A stretch of 64,000 nucleotides of DNA. Origin: an uncultured Alphaproteobacteria bacterium (lineage in GTDB: Bacteria > Pseudomonadota > Alphaproteobacteria > Rhodobacterales > Rhodobacteraceae). Position numbers and translations under genes: made by a program. The DNA is taken from the NCBI GenBank assembly GCA_902556405.1, contig CACDWF010000002.1:1-64000 (forward strand). Direction: 5' to 3'. The notes beneath the pieces were generated by a model. It ran no database searches and was not told where the DNA came from. It saw only the letters and a program-made list of their open reading frames with translations. The number at the start of each line of letters is the position of its first letter. Position 1 is the stretch's first letter. Shown here piece after piece: positions 43,499 to 53,378 of this stretch.

Positions 43499-44725
43499 TT
43501 GAACGCAAAAACACTTTACTATCCAGATAGTTTTTATTCGCTGACGCGCCTAATCATAACTCTATTTATTGCTATAGTCGGAAATGCCGGGATGTGGGCC
43601 ATTGTAGTTATTATGCCTAATCTTGGAGATGAATTTCAGGTAACGAGATCAGTTTTATCTATCCCTTACACGTTAACTATGCTTGGCTTTGCATTAGGAA
43701 ATGTGTTTTTAGGGCGGATCGTAGATCGCTTTGGTATTACACGGGCGATAGTACTGGCATCGCTACTAAATGCATTTGGCTATATTTGTGCCTCAATTTT
43801 TGACTCATTTCTTGCCTTGGCATTCTTTCATCTTTTTATTGGGTTAGGTACTGCGGTAAGCTTTGGTCCTTTATTGGCAGACATCTCCCTTTGGTTTAAA
43901 AAATATCGTGGTATAGCTGTGGCGATTACTGCAAGTGGAAACTATATTTCCGGTGCTATTTTTCCAATTTTACTTGGGGGTTTAATCAGTGATTATGGCT
44001 GGAGGATATCCTATTTTTTACTCGCGTTTTCGTGCATACTAATAATAGTACCGGCGTCATTTTTTCTACGAAGACGTTTGGATAAAAAATTTAGTGATGA
44101 GCAAGAACAGCTGGCGAGTGCAATGTCAACTTCTTCTCGTTTTAAACCTTTAACGCTTCAAATAATTCTTAGCATTGCGGGAATTTGTTGTTGTGTTGCT
44201 ATGTCAATGCCACAAATTCACTTGGTTACAATGTGCGTCGATATGGGTTACGGGTCACAGGTTGGAGCAGAAATGTTATCTTTAATGTTACTCGGGGGTG
44301 TGATTTCAAGACTTATTTCAGGGGTTTTAGTTGATTTTATTGGTGGTGTAAAAACTTTACTGTTGGGATCGTCGCTCCAATGTATTGGGTTGCTTTTGTA
44401 TTACCCCACAACAGAGATGAATTCTCTTTATGTCGTGAGTTTAATATTTGGTCTGTCTCAAGGTGGAATAGTTCCAAGTTATGCAATTATTGTAAGAGAA
44501 TATATGCCACCCCAGGAGGCAGGTGCACGTGTAGGAATCGTTATAATGGCAACGGTTATCGGTATGGCTTTTGGGGGCTGGATTTCTGGAGTGATTTTTG
44601 ATGCGACTAATTCTTATCAACTTGCTATTTTAAATGGGATAATGTGGAATTTAATTAATATCTTGATAGTAAGCTCGCTGCTATTTTTTGGAACAGCTAA
44701 AGCGCTTAAAAGCAAGACAGCTTAA
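43499..44725 (+). CDS. MFS transporter (TTG start)
   Basis: A major facilitator superfamily permease, 408 residues, with twelve predicted membrane segments. The loop 2-3 motif reads GNVFLGRIVDRFGITRAIVL, and GGVISRLISGVLVDFIGGVK is its second-half copy. This layout resembles the monocarboxylate/oxalate-formate type. The start is TTG at 43499, with AGGA six bases before it. Its 3' end overlaps the opposite-strand aldo/keto reductase by four bases. Confidence 0.86.
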   Translation: MNAKTLYYPDSFYSLTRLIITLFIAIVGNAGMWAIVVIMPNLGDEFQVTRSVLSIPYTLTMLGFALGNVFLGRIVDRFGITRAIVLASLLNAFGYICASIFDSFLALAFFHLFIGLGTAVSFGPLLADISLWFKKYRGIAVAITASGNYISGAIFPILLGGLISDYGWRISYFLLAFSCILIIVPASFFLRRRLDKKFSDEQEQLASAMSTSSRFKPLTLQIILSIAGICCCVAMSMPQIHLVTMCVDMGYGSQVGAEMLSLMLLGGVISRLISGVLVDFIGGVKTLLLGSSLQCIGLLLYYPTTEMNSLYVVSLIFGLSQGGIVPSYAIIVREYMPPQEAGARVGIVIMATVIGMAFGGWISGVIFDATNSYQLAILNGIMWNLINILIVSSLLFFGTAKALKSKTA

Positions 44726-45732
44726 CAGTATTTTTCAGGTCCAAACCATTGACCAGTTGAATACCGATCACCATGTGCCCATCCGACTGGTAATATATTT
44801 TCAATATCTTTTAAGTTACTGTCCGTTAGATTTAGTTCACAACCATCTATCATTTCCTGCAAATGAGAAACCGACCTCGTACCAGGTATTGGGAGAACAT
44901 GAGTATCCACTTTCAGTAGCCAAGCGATTGCGAGACCTGATGCTTTACACCCTAGATCAGCAGCATATTGACGAAATTTTTCTGTGGCTCGTATATTATT
45001 AGAAAGGTTCGGTTCTATAAAACGAGGATTTGCTTTTAGAAACTCCATTTTTTCAACCGTTTTTGAATTATGCGGGTTATCTGTTAAGAGGCTTCTCCCA
45101 ATGGGGCTAAACGCCACCAGCGATGTACCTAGACTTTTTGTTCTTTGCACAAGACCTAGTTCTGGGTATCGTGTGCTTAAAGAGTATTCTGACTGTACAG
45201 CACCAACGGGATGAATTGATGCTGCCTTTTCCAATGAAGTTGGAGCAATTTCTGAAAACCCAAATTGCTTGATTTTTCCATCTTTAATAAAGTCAACCAA
45301 AGTTTCTGTTACCTCTTCAATTGATCTATCGGCTTCTCTTCGATGGACATAATAAAGTTCAACGCAGTCGACCCCCAGTCGTTTAAGCGAATTATTTAAT
45401 TCTTCAGTTAAAAATTTTTTTGAATTATCAAAAACAACAGTGCCCTTATCATCAAAATTTTTTCTGTCTATTCCACCCTTTGTGGCTATCTTGAAAAATT
45501 GCCTATCATTTGGGCTCAAGGTATTTAAAAATTGGCCTATTCTTTCTTCGGATAAACCCATTCCATAAACTTTTGCAGTGTCAATGTGATCTATTCCGTT
45601 ATCGAGAGCCATTTTTAAAATTGCATGGCTTTCTTGCGTATTCGTGGGACCATAAAAGTCAGAAAAGGACATCGCGCCTATACCCAACGCACCAACCTTC
45701 GTTCCTGTATTGCCAAGATTTCTTTTTTCCAT
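44722..45732 (-). CDS. Aldo/keto reductase
   Basis: An NADPH-dependent aldo/keto reductase, 336 residues. It begins KRNLGNTGTKVGALGIGAMS. The catalytic Asp and Tyr lie in HIDTAKVYGMGLSEERIGQF, the Lys in KIATKGG, and His in VELYYVHRREADRSIEEV. The cofactor segment is PIPGTRSVSHLQEMIDG. Resembles the YajO/Tas-like subgroup that acts on aldehydes, but substrate is unknown. Confidence 0.92.
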   Translation of the reverse strand: MEKRNLGNTGTKVGALGIGAMSFSDFYGPTNTQESHAILKMALDNGIDHIDTAKVYGMGLSEERIGQFLNTLSPNDRQFFKIATKGGIDRKNFDDKGTVVFDNSKKFLTEELNNSLKRLGVDCVELYYVHRREADRSIEEVTETLVDFIKDGKIKQFGFSEIAPTSLEKAASIHPVGAVQSEYSLSTRYPELGLVQRTKSLGTSLVAFSPIGRSLLTDNPHNSKTVEKMEFLKANPRFIEPNLSNNIRATEKFRQYAADLGCKASGLAIAWLLKVDTHVLPIPGTRSVSHLQEMIDGCELNLTDSNLKDIENILPVGWAHGDRYSTGQWFGPEKYC

Positions 45733-45822
45733 TATGTTTCCTTCACTAGATTTATTAACACATTCGTTTAGTGTTTATTAATCAGAGATGCAATGTTTGA
45801 CAACAAATTTTTGGGAAGATTT

Positions 45823-46266
45823 ATGAACTGGAGAATTTATTTATCAGGAGAGATACATACAAATTGGAGAGACGAGCTGCAGTTGGGAGCAAATAAAGCT
45901 GGTCTAAATATAGAGTTTTTGGGCCCTGAAACTGATCATGATCTCTCTGACAACTCTGGGGCTAATATACTAGGGAGTGAGGACAAAAAGTTCTGGCATG
46001 ATCATAAGGGAGCAAAAATAAACTCTATAAGAATAAGAAGAAACATAGAAAATTCGGATCTTGTAGTAGTAAAATTTGGAGAGAAATACAAACAATGGAA
46101 TGCAGCTTTTGACGCAGGATACTCTGCTGCAAAAGGTAAATCGCTAATTATTATGCACGATGATGATCATCAACATGCACTTAAGGAAATAGATGCAACT
46201 GCATTGGCTGTGGTTCAAAACAATCAACAGTTAATAGAAGTTTTGAAATATGTCACTAAGGAATAA
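45823..46266 (+). CDS. YtoQ-family protein
   Basis: A YtoQ-family protein of unknown function with a nucleoside-deoxyribosyltransferase-like pattern. The family start is NWRIYLSGEIHTNWRDEL; GPETDHDLSDNSGANILG and VVVKFGEKYKQWNAAFDAGY are highly characteristic. I chose the ATG at 45823 (147 residues), which begins exactly at the family N-terminus, over an ATG ten codons upstream (45793). It overlaps the CIA30-like gene by 17 bases. Confidence 0.85.
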   Translation: MNWRIYLSGEIHTNWRDELQLGANKAGLNIEFLGPETDHDLSDNSGANILGSEDKKFWHDHKGAKINSIRIRRNIENSDLVVVKFGEKYKQWNAAFDAGYSAAKGKSLIIMHDDDHQHALKEIDATALAVVQNNQQLIEVLKYVTKE

Positions 46267-46822
46267 GTATTTTTTATTCGCATGCAAATTTCTGATTGTA
46301 GCTTTTTTTGAGGTTAATATGGGTATGGCATCAGGAAAACCATTTGAGACCTTTGATCCCGACAAAAGTAGAAATTGGTCATTTTTTACTGATGGTGTGA
46401 TGGGAGGCGTATCAAGTGGAAAGGCATATTTTGGGAAAAGCGGTTCAGACCATTTTGTACGACTTGAAGGTAGAGTTTCAACCGCGAATAATGGCGGTTT
46501 TATACAAATCAGACACAGTTTAGCAGAATACTTTGATAACAATATAAAGGGCATTTCCCTTAAGGTTAGAGGAAATGGAGAGAAGTATTATATCTTCATA
46601 AGAACAACTTCAACATTACTTCCCTGGCAATTTTACAACGCGTCTTTTAAGACTTCAAAAAACTGGAAGGTTATAAAAATAAATCTTGATACATTTCAAC
46701 CTTCGAGCAGCTTTCTAAGGAAAACGATAAAAAGTTCATCTATTAGAAGTATAGGAATTGTTGCATATGGTCGTGATCATAAAGCAAAAGTTGATATATC
46801 TGAGATCTACTTCTTTAAATAA
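46250..46822 (+). CDS. CIA30-family protein with signal peptide
   Basis: A member of the CIA30 (complex I intermediate-associated protein 30) family, a galactose-binding-like beta fold. In bacteria the role is unclear. It is 190 residues. A hydrophobic N-terminus (YFLFACKFLIVAFFEV) suggests export. The domain has RNWSFFTDGVMGGVSSGKAY, GGFIQIRH and RGNGEKYYIFIRT, then ISEIYFFK at the end. It overlaps ytoQ by 17 bases in another frame. Confidence 0.8.
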   Translation: MSLRNKYFLFACKFLIVAFFEVNMGMASGKPFETFDPDKSRNWSFFTDGVMGGVSSGKAYFGKSGSDHFVRLEGRVSTANNGGFIQIRHSLAEYFDNNIKGISLKVRGNGEKYYIFIRTTSTLLPWQFYNASFKTSKNWKVIKINLDTFQPSSSFLRKTIKSSSIRSIGIVAYGRDHKAKVDISEIYFFK

Positions 46823-46871
46823 TAGTTAAAAAATTTTTCTGTTTGTCGTTATAACTTTTATGGAGATTATC

Positions 46872-47261
46872 ATGCGAATAGCTACGGTTTTTATTTTTTT
46901 ATTCATTTTTGGGTGTGCCTATAACCCTCAGTTGCATAATGTGACTAATGCCAGTGGAACTAGCGCTTCAGGGAAGATGGCTCAAGGAACTGTCCCCGCT
47001 CAAGGAGTTGGTTATGTGTCTGTGCACCCTGATTTAAATTTAAGAATGAATAATTCATGCACAAAAGTTATGAAACTCAGCTTTGGTCAAACGCAAGACT
47101 ACAGAAGCGTTATGATGGAGTTAAAGAATAGGGCCTTAATTATGGGTGGTAATTCTGTTTCTTTAGTTGAATGGTTTGAAAACAACAATACAACTGGATA
47201 CGTTGGTAACATTTACTTGTGTAAGAAGAAAAGCTACCACATTCACCCTCATCCTGCCTGA
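46872..47261 (+). CDS. Small lipoprotein
   Basis: A predicted lipoprotein of about 129 residues. The N-terminal signal ends in the lipobox IFGC, with the Cys at about residue 15 of the mature call. Family unknown; the middle region KVMKLSFGQTQDYRSVMMEL and ALIMGGNSVSLVEW resembles small outer-membrane lipoproteins that handle Cys and beta strands. I use the ATG at 46872 because GGAG lies six bases before it, rather than the ATG at 46860. It converges on lepA. Confidence 0.65.
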   Translation: MRIATVFIFLFIFGCAYNPQLHNVTNASGTSASGKMAQGTVPAQGVGYVSVHPDLNLRMNNSCTKVMKLSFGQTQDYRSVMMELKNRALIMGGNSVSLVEWFENNNTTGYVGNIYLCKKKSYHIHPHPA

Positions 47262-47266
47262 TAAGT

Positions 47267-49066
47267 TTAGTCAGACATTTTTAGCGCATCTATAAAGGCC
47301 TGTTGGGGGATCTCCACTCGTCCAAATTGACGCATTTTCTTTTTTCCAGCCTTTTGTTTCTCGAGTAACTTTCTTTTTCTCGTAATATCACCTCCATAGC
47401 ATTTAGCGGTTACATCTTTTCTAAGAGCAGATATTGTTTCTCGCGCTATTACTCGGCCTCCAATGGCTGCTTGGATAGGGACTTTAAATAAGTGTTGTGG
47501 AATTAGCCCCTTTAGCTTCTCACACAAATTTCGGCCACGGCTCTCTGCCTTGGATCTATGTACCATCATTGAAAGAGCGTCAACGGGCTCGTCATTAACA
47601 AGAATCTGCATTTTTACTAAATTATCCTCTTGGTAACCCTGTATTTGGTAGTCAAAGCTCGCATATCCTTTCGTTACCGATTTTAGTTTGTCGTAAAAAT
47701 CAAAAACCACCTCATTAAGAGGCAAATCATAGATAGTCATAGCGCGACTACCAACATAGGTTAAGTCTTTCTGGACACCTCTCCTTTCCTGGCAAAGTTT
47801 TAGCACATCGCCCAGATACTCATCTGGCACCAAAATCGTTGCCTTAATGCGGGGCTCCTTTATGCAAGTGATTTTGGAAGCATCTGGAAGGTCTGCGGGG
47901 TTATGAATATTAAGTAATTTATTATCAGTAGTCTCAACACTGTAAACGACGCTTGGAGCTGTAGTGATTAAATTAATATTGAACTCACGTTCTATTCGTT
48001 CTCTAATAACTTCAAGATGTAGTAAGCCAAGAAAACCACATCTAAAACCAAAGCCTAAAGCCAACGAAGTTTCGATTTCAAAAGTAAATGAGGAATCATT
48101 TAATGCTAATTTTTCAATTGATTCTCTCAAGTTTTCAAATTCGGAACTATCTACAGGGAAAAAACCACAAAATACAACCGGTTTTGCTGGCTCATATCCA
48201 GCAAGAGGTTCACTACAAGCTCTTCCTTCAAGTGTTATGGTGTCGCCTACACGCGTATCCCTAACTTGTTTTATAGAGGCAGTAAACACGCCTATCTCCC
48301 CAGCGGATAAACTATCTACATTTTGAATTTTCGGTTTCAAAACACCCACTGAGTCTACGGTATACTTGGCTTCACTCTGCATCATTATTATCTTGTCACC
48401 TTTTTTTAAAATTCCATCAACAATTCGTATCATAACCACAACTCCTAGATAGCTGTCATACCAGCTGTCTATTAGCATAGCTTTAAGAGGACTTTGGTAG
48501 CTTCCGAGTGGATGAGGCAGCAATGTTACAATTGCTTCTAAGACTTCATCGATTCCTTGCCCAGTTTTTGCAGATATTTGTAGAGCTGATGAGGCGTCTA
48601 AACCAATAACTTCTTCTATTTGTTGAGCAACTCTATCACAATCAGAGGCAGGCAGGTCTACTTTATTGAGTATTGGAAAGATTTCGTGATCAGCCTCTAA
48701 AGCAGTATATACATTAGCTAAAGTTTGGGCCTCTACACCTTGGCTTGCATCGACTACAAGCAAAGAACCCTCAACAGCTCTCATCGAGCGGGAAACCTCA
48801 TAAGAAAAATCAACATGTCCAGGAGTATCAATCAAATTCAGCGTGTATTCCTCCCCATCTTTAGCTTTGTAAGATAAACGCACTGAGTTGGCTTTTATTG
48901 TAATTCCACGCTCTCTTTCTAAATCCATAGAGTCAAGAAGTTGTTCTTTCATATCCCTAGAAGAAACAGTGTTAGTAATCTGAATCAATCTGTCAGCTAA
49001 AGTTGACTTTCCATGATCTATATGAGCTATAATTGAAAAATTTCTGATTTTTTCAATAGGCTGCAT
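47267..49066 (-). CDS. lepA: Elongation factor 4 (LepA)
   Basis: EF4 is a ribosome-associated GTPase that affects translation under stress and ribosome assembly. It is 599 residues. G motifs: [35 protein letters not shown]. The LepA-specific C-terminal domain is present ([20 protein letters not shown] and [20 protein letters not shown]). The next gene upstream on the same strand is rpmB. Confidence 0.98.
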   Translation of the reverse strand: MQPIEKIRNFSIIAHIDHGKSTLADRLIQITNTVSSRDMKEQLLDSMDLERERGITIKANSVRLSYKAKDGEEYTLNLIDTPGHVDFSYEVSRSMRAVEGSLLVVDASQGVEAQTLANVYTALEADHEIFPILNKVDLPASDCDRVAQQIEEVIGLDASSALQISAKTGQGIDEVLEAIVTLLPHPLGSYQSPLKAMLIDSWYDSYLGVVVMIRIVDGILKKGDKIIMMQSEAKYTVDSVGVLKPKIQNVDSLSAGEIGVFTASIKQVRDTRVGDTITLEGRACSEPLAGYEPAKPVVFCGFFPVDSSEFENLRESIEKLALNDSSFTFEIETSLALGFGFRCGFLGLLHLEVIRERIEREFNINLITTAPSVVYSVETTDNKLLNIHNPADLPDASKITCIKEPRIKATILVPDEYLGDVLKLCQERRGVQKDLTYVGSRAMTIYDLPLNEVVFDFYDKLKSVTKGYASFDYQIQGYQEDNLVKMQILVNDEPVDALSMMVHRSKAESRGRNLCEKLKGLIPQHLFKVPIQAAIGGRVIARETISALRKDVTAKCYGGDITRKRKLLEKQKAGKKKMRQFGRVEIPQQAFIDALKMSD

Positions 49067-49121
49067 AAGTAACTCTTTGTTATTCTTATAAAATGTAGTA
49101 TTCGTGTGTAAAAGCGTTTAG

Positions 49122-49418
49122 CTAGTTAGATGCTTTTCCTATGTCTATTTTTTCGATATCTTTCTTGATTTTCATAGCATTTGATGAAAGATTACTTCCT
49201 GCTGACCTCCTAAGAAAAGGATCTAGACCCCCAACTTTATTTATCGTGCGAAGAGCAGATGCAGATACCTTAAGTTGAAAATTCTTTCCCAGTGCTTCAG
49301 AAGTAAGTGTAACATTGTTTAAATTTGGTAAAAACTTCCTTTTAGTCCTATTTTTCGCGTGGCTCACATTATTGCCACTCATGGCTTTTTTACCAGTCAA
49401 TTCACACATTCTAGACAT
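49122..49418 (-). CDS. rpmB: 50S ribosomal protein L28
   Basis: L28, a 50S protein. It is 98 residues from the ATG at 49418, which begins the family sequence MSRMCELTGKKAMSGNNVSH; a longer frame opening at 49469 adds a basic segment that is not part of L28. The middle KRKFLPNLNNVTLTSEALGK is typical. The ~30 C-terminal residues are an extension common in alphaproteobacteria. Confidence 0.93.
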   Translation of the reverse strand: MSRMCELTGKKAMSGNNVSHAKNRTKRKFLPNLNNVTLTSEALGKNFQLKVSASALRTINKVGGLDPFLRRSAGSNLSSNAMKIKKDIEKIDIGKASN

Positions 49419-49537
49419 TATTTCCTCACGCTTTCGTGCTTTTCTACTGTGAGTATTTTTCTCTGTCAAGACATTTAGCTAGACTTATGGCTAATCAGTG
49501 ATTTATAACGATAGAGCAAATTGGGTGGAGACTACTC

Positions 49538-51361
49538 TTGTGCGGTATTATTGGCATAGTTTCAAAAAACGAGGTTGTTAACCGGTTAATAGATGGCTTA
49601 GCGCGCCTCGAATATAGGGGATATGACAGCGCAGGTATAGCTACTATTAATAGCTCTGAGATTGTTTACAGCAAGAGTACAGGTAAACTTGTGTCTCTAA
49701 AGAACAAAATAAAAGAGAACCCTATAGATGGTCATGTTGGAATTGGTCACACGAGATGGGCTACTCATGGCGAACCAATAGAAATTAATGCGCACCCACA
49801 TGTAACAAAAAATGTGGCAGTAGTGCATAATGGCATCATCGAAAATTTTGCAGAGTTTAAAGATGAATTACTTGAGAAAGGGATAATATTTAACTCACAG
49901 ACAGACACAGAAGTTATTGCTAGGCTCATTGAAGAAAAAATTTCTAAGGAAAAATGTGGACCATTAGAAGCAGTAAGACTTACTATTGAAAAATTACGTG
50001 GATCTTTCGCCTTATGCTTCATTTTCAAGGGATTTGAGGATCTCATTGTAGTAACCAGAAGGGGATCTCCACTGGCACTTGGCTTTGGCGATCGAGAGAA
50101 TTTTGTTAGTTCAGATGCATTATCTTTATCAATCTTTTCGAAAAAAATATGTTATTTAGAAGAGGGTGATCTTGCTACACTAACTTCGGACGAGGTGAAG
50201 ATATATGATAGTTTTGGAAACAGTGTTTTTAGAGATACTCAAATATTATATACTGACCCAATTAATCTCAGTAAAGGCCAGTACAAGCACTTTATGGAAA
50301 AAGAGATCTTTGAGCAACCAGAGGTAATCTCACAAGTATTGGGTTACTATTTGGATGCATTTGAGGGGACACTGTCGCTACCGTCTTTACCTCAATCTAC
50401 AGAAATTAAGAGGATTATATTGGTAGGATGTGGTACGGCTTTCTATTCCTGCTTGGCTGCAAAATATTGGTTTGAAGGCCTGAGTGGAATACCAACGCAT
50501 GCAGAGCTTGCATCAGAGTTTAGATACAGGTCTCCAGTTATATGTAAAGGCGATTTGCTTATTTTTGTCAGTCAATCAGGTGAGACTGCTGATACAATCG
50601 GAGCTTTAAGGTTCGCAAAAAAATACACAAAAAATATTCTGTCTGTTGTTAACGTTGAACAAAGCTCAATAGCAAGGGAGTCAAATTGGGTCTTTCCAAC
50701 TAAAGCAGGCCCAGAGATTGGGGTTGCATCTACGAAAGCCTTTATATGCCAACTGATTGTTTTAAAAATTTTAAACATCAAATTTGCAAGTGACTTATCT
50801 AAAATTAGTGCGAAACATAGATCTAATCTTTTAAACGGATTGTTAGAGTTACCCAGGCTTTACGCGGAAATTTTATCTCAAAACGAAAACATAAAACAAT
50901 TGTGCAAAAAATTTATTGGTTCTAATAGCGTTCTTTACTTAGGTAGAGATGTTTTATACCCCATAGCTCTCGAAGGAGCGTTGAAGTTAAAAGAAATAAG
51001 CTATTTACATGCAGAGGGATACGCCTCTGGAGAGTTGAAGCATGGCCCTATCGCATTAATTGATAAGAGTATGCCGTTAGTTGCTTTGAATCCATGGTCT
51101 AAGGTATTTGAAAAAACATTATCAAATCTAGAAGAAGTCAAAGCTAGAAGAGGTAAAATAATATTATTTACGGACAAAAAAGGTAGAGAGTTATCCAAGG
51201 ATTTAACTAAGTCAATTTTCCAACTACCTAGTTGTTCCGAATTTCTGACGCCAATCTTATATTCCCTACCGCTGCAACTGATAGCTTATTACACAGCTCT
51301 AGACAAAGGAACTGATGTTGATCAACCAAGAAATTTGGCAAAATCCGTTACAGTAGAGTAA
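49538..51361 (+). CDS. glmS: Glutamine-fructose-6-phosphate aminotransferase (TTG start)
   Basis: GlmS makes glucosamine-6-phosphate from fructose-6-phosphate and glutamine, the first step of UDP-GlcNAc synthesis. It is 607 residues. The start is TTG, immediately followed by the nucleophile Cys (MCGIIGIVS), with GGGTGGAG upstream. The glutaminase domain has HVGIGHTRWATHGEP; two SIS domains follow (SQSGETADTIGALRFA and LYLGRDVLYPIALEGALKLKE is split over the second). It ends KSVTVE. No glmS ribozyme is expected or seen in the short leader. The accessory region begins right after its stop. Confidence 0.98.
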   Translation: MCGIIGIVSKNEVVNRLIDGLARLEYRGYDSAGIATINSSEIVYSKSTGKLVSLKNKIKENPIDGHVGIGHTRWATHGEPIEINAHPHVTKNVAVVHNGIIENFAEFKDELLEKGIIFNSQTDTEVIARLIEEKISKEKCGPLEAVRLTIEKLRGSFALCFIFKGFEDLIVVTRRGSPLALGFGDRENFVSSDALSLSIFSKKICYLEEGDLATLTSDEVKIYDSFGNSVFRDTQILYTDPINLSKGQYKHFMEKEIFEQPEVISQVLGYYLDAFEGTLSLPSLPQSTEIKRIILVGCGTAFYSCLAAKYWFEGLSGIPTHAELASEFRYRSPVICKGDLLIFVSQSGETADTIGALRFAKKYTKNILSVVNVEQSSIARESNWVFPTKAGPEIGVASTKAFICQLIVLKILNIKFASDLSKISAKHRSNLLNGLLELPRLYAEILSQNENIKQLCKKFIGSNSVLYLGRDVLYPIALEGALKLKEISYLHAEGYASGELKHGPIALIDKSMPLVALNPWSKVFEKTLSNLEEVKARRGKIILFTDKKGRELSKDLTKSIFQLPSCSEFLTPILYSLPLQLIAYYTALDKGTDVDQPRNLAKSVTVE

Positions 51362-51363
51362 GT

Positions 51364-51711
51364 TTGAATTGCTTCTTTTTAAGCGAACAATACAAACAAT
51401 ATCTTACATTTTCAGTCGAAATTAGCACAAATACACTGCTTTGTAATTACTCTGAGCATTTATGGAGTGATGAACAAGAACACACTCATAAACGTATTAA
51501 ATCACTTCATGATAGTGGAAAAGGGTATAGAACGATTGCTAAGTTATTGAATGCAGAAGGTTCTCGAACTGCGAAAAATAAAGAATGGAAGAATACAAAT
51601 GTCTATGCAGTTCTCAAGAGATATGCAGAAAGACAAGCACGACTAGAACGACAGTCTTACACTTCTGAAATGAAGTTCAGTAAGATGAAGTTAGAGTGGT
51701 TGAAGGATTAA
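51364..51711 (+). CDS. Recombinase-like helix-turn-helix protein (short; repeat copy 1)
   Basis: A 115-codon frame opening with TTG just three bases after the glmS stop, without a clear Shine-Dalgarno. It has no catalytic recombinase domain. Residues 42-75 read KRIKSLHDSGKGYRTIAKLL and NAEGSRTAKNKEWKNTNVYA, the helix pattern found in the C-terminal recombinase domain of large serine recombinases and related marine HTH proteins. Most of it is repeated at 52970-53314, where it is broken. It may be the still-intact copy or a remnant itself. Confidence 0.45.
   Translation: MNCFFLSEQYKQYLTFSVEISTNTLLCNYSEHLWSDEQEHTHKRIKSLHDSGKGYRTIAKLLNAEGSRTAKNKEWKNTNVYAVLKRYAERQARLERQSYTSEMKFSKMKLEWLKD
51366..51711 (+). 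repeat. Long direct repeat, copy 1 (~345 bp)
   Basis: This stretch and 52970-53314 are direct repeats. The last ~210 bases differ at only about a dozen positions; the first ~130 are more diverged. They bracket the sugar O-methyltransferase gene. Copy 1 keeps an open frame; copy 2 has a one-base loss in GGAAAAGGGTAT (here) versus GGAAAAGCTAT, plus stops. Confidence 0.9.
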
Positions 51712-51726
51712 TACTACTGATCGTAT

Positions 51727-52824
51727 CTAAATAACGAATTGTTGTTTTATGAGTGATGACTTTAAATTCTCAATAAAGCTTTGGTTCTCTTTTGCATAAT
51801 ATCTTTGAGCAATCAGGTGATGAATATGCGGTTGAAAAATGCTTTTATCTGATGAAATTATTTTCCAATTTTTATCAAATGGGTAGTTATCAAATCTATT
51901 TGAAAATTCACCAACTTGCTTAACGTACCTATTGAAGCAAACAAAGATACCATTTTCTTTAAGTGCAGCATGAATAATATTAAAATAAAATTTCAATGTA
52001 GTGGCATTCATTTCCATCATTGATCTGATATTAATAAAGACGTCAACCTCTTGTTTTTTGAATAAATCTCCAATTGTCCATGTAGGCAATATCAAAAATT
52101 TAAAATTCTCCTTGAGAATTTGGTTTCCCAGTCTTTTAAAATCTTGAAAGCCTAAAATTGTATCCTTTGGAAAAACCTTTGATAAATAATAAGTTTGAAT
52201 GGCGTTAACCTCTGGCAAATCAATAATAACAAATCTTGCATTTGGAATATTATTTCGAATTTTTGTTGGTAGTCCTCCATAACCCGCACCAATTTCACAA
52301 AAAAGTGGCTCTTTAGGTAAGGAAACGCTCTCCAAAGATTTTGAAATTTGCCAACAATGTCGTATATCATCCAGATCGTGCAGATTGCATAGAATTTCAC
52401 TTACCCCAAATCTACCGTCTGTTTTAAATTTTGCAGCCACAGGGGAACCGACATTGGATAAGGTGTTCTGCATTACGAACTTTAAATCTGTAAACGCTAT
52501 AGTGTTAAGTAATGCATTTTTGTGAACTTTAATCGATTTTGCATCTTCATCTTCTATATCGAAAATCAAGTCGTCATATTCACCATTTCTAATTCTTGCC
52601 CAAAGCTTGTTATCAGCATTTGAAAATCTTTCATTACTGATTTTCGAGAGATTATCGTTTAATCCAAGAGTTAACGCGTTACGAAGCATTCGCTCCCAAA
52701 TGTGTTTCTTCGTGATTACCTCATCAAAATTTCTATTAAAAACATCCCAATGCTCGCTTATAAGTTCTTTTCTTTCAAAAGACTTCGAAAGACGGAAATT
52801 TTCTGCAATGGCATTAAAAGGCAT
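51727..52824 (-). CDS. Putative sugar O-methyltransferase
   Basis: It resembles the putative sugar O-methyltransferase family often found in surface polysaccharide loci. It is 365 residues. The SAM-binding motif I is FCEIGAGYGGLPTKI at about 175-189, followed by ARFVIIDLPEVNAIQTYYL (motif II with acidic residue) and VDVFINIRSMMEMN. The end has HIHHLIAQRYYAK. It lies alone on the minus strand between two direct repeats, as though it were inserted cargo. No glycosyltransferase genes are nearby. Confidence 0.75.
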   Translation of the reverse strand: MPFNAIAENFRLSKSFERKELISEHWDVFNRNFDEVITKKHIWERMLRNALTLGLNDNLSKISNERFSNADNKLWARIRNGEYDDLIFDIEDEDAKSIKVHKNALLNTIAFTDLKFVMQNTLSNVGSPVAAKFKTDGRFGVSEILCNLHDLDDIRHCWQISKSLESVSLPKEPLFCEIGAGYGGLPTKIRNNIPNARFVIIDLPEVNAIQTYYLSKVFPKDTILGFQDFKRLGNQILKENFKFLILPTWTIGDLFKKQEVDVFINIRSMMEMNATTLKFYFNIIHAALKENGIFVCFNRYVKQVGEFSNRFDNYPFDKNWKIISSDKSIFQPHIHHLIAQRYYAKENQSFIENLKSSLIKQQFVI

Positions 52825-52905
52825 GTTTTTTAAAAGCTTTTATTTTGGATTAAACTATACAAGCCTTTTTGGGTTCATGTAAAAAAATTAGATGCCATTA
52901 TGTGA

Positions 52906-52965
52906 ATGAAAATCACACGTACAACAAAAGAAGCAATTCTCAGCTATTCAGTCACTATGGAATAA
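52906..52965 (+). repeat. 60-bp micro-ORF repeat, copy 1
   Basis: A 19-codon frame MKITRTTKEAILSYSVTME then TAA. A second copy of equal length is at 54161-54220 and encodes MKIRHTTKEAIQTYSATVE. The last part (TVTIE then TAA) is also visible just upstream of 59470. These are probably pieces of one dispersed repeat; coding function is unlikely. Confidence 0.6.
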
Positions 52966-52969
52966 GTCA

Positions 52970-53314
52970 GAATCGCTTCTTTTTTGATGAAGAATATAAA
53001 CAATATCTTACGTTTTCTGTTGAAATAACAACAAATACACTGATTTCTGCAAACAACGAGAATGTATGAAATGATGAAAAAGAACGTATGCATGAACGTA
53101 TCAAATCTCTTCATGATAGTGGAAAAGCTATAGAACGATTGCTAAGTTATTGAATGCAGAAGGTTCTCGAACAGCGAAAAATAAAGAATGGAAGAATACA
53201 AATGTCTATGCAGTTCTTAAACGATATGCAGAGAGACAAGCACGACTAGAACGACAGTCTTACACTTCTGAAATGACGTTCAGTAAGATAAAGTTAGAGT
53301 GGCTTAAAGAATAG
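52970..53314 (+). repeat. Long direct repeat, copy 2 (decayed)
   Basis: Second copy of the ~345 bp direct repeat. It encodes EEYKQYLTFSVEITTNTL in one frame, then, after a stop and a shift, ERIKSLHDSGK, and after a one-base loss LLNAEGSRTAKNKEWKNTNV in another. So it is a pseudogene copy of the 51364-51711 frame. Confidence 0.88.
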
Positions 53315-53378
53315 CCACTAGAAACTGAATGCTCCCTTTAAATAAAGAATCTGGAGTGCGTAAATAATCAATATCCTA

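Noticed and set aside
49469-49538. glmS ribozyme or riboswitch upstream of glmS
   Set aside because: The leader is only about 70-120 bases and shows no ribozyme core; glmS ribozymes are mainly in Gram-positive bacteria.
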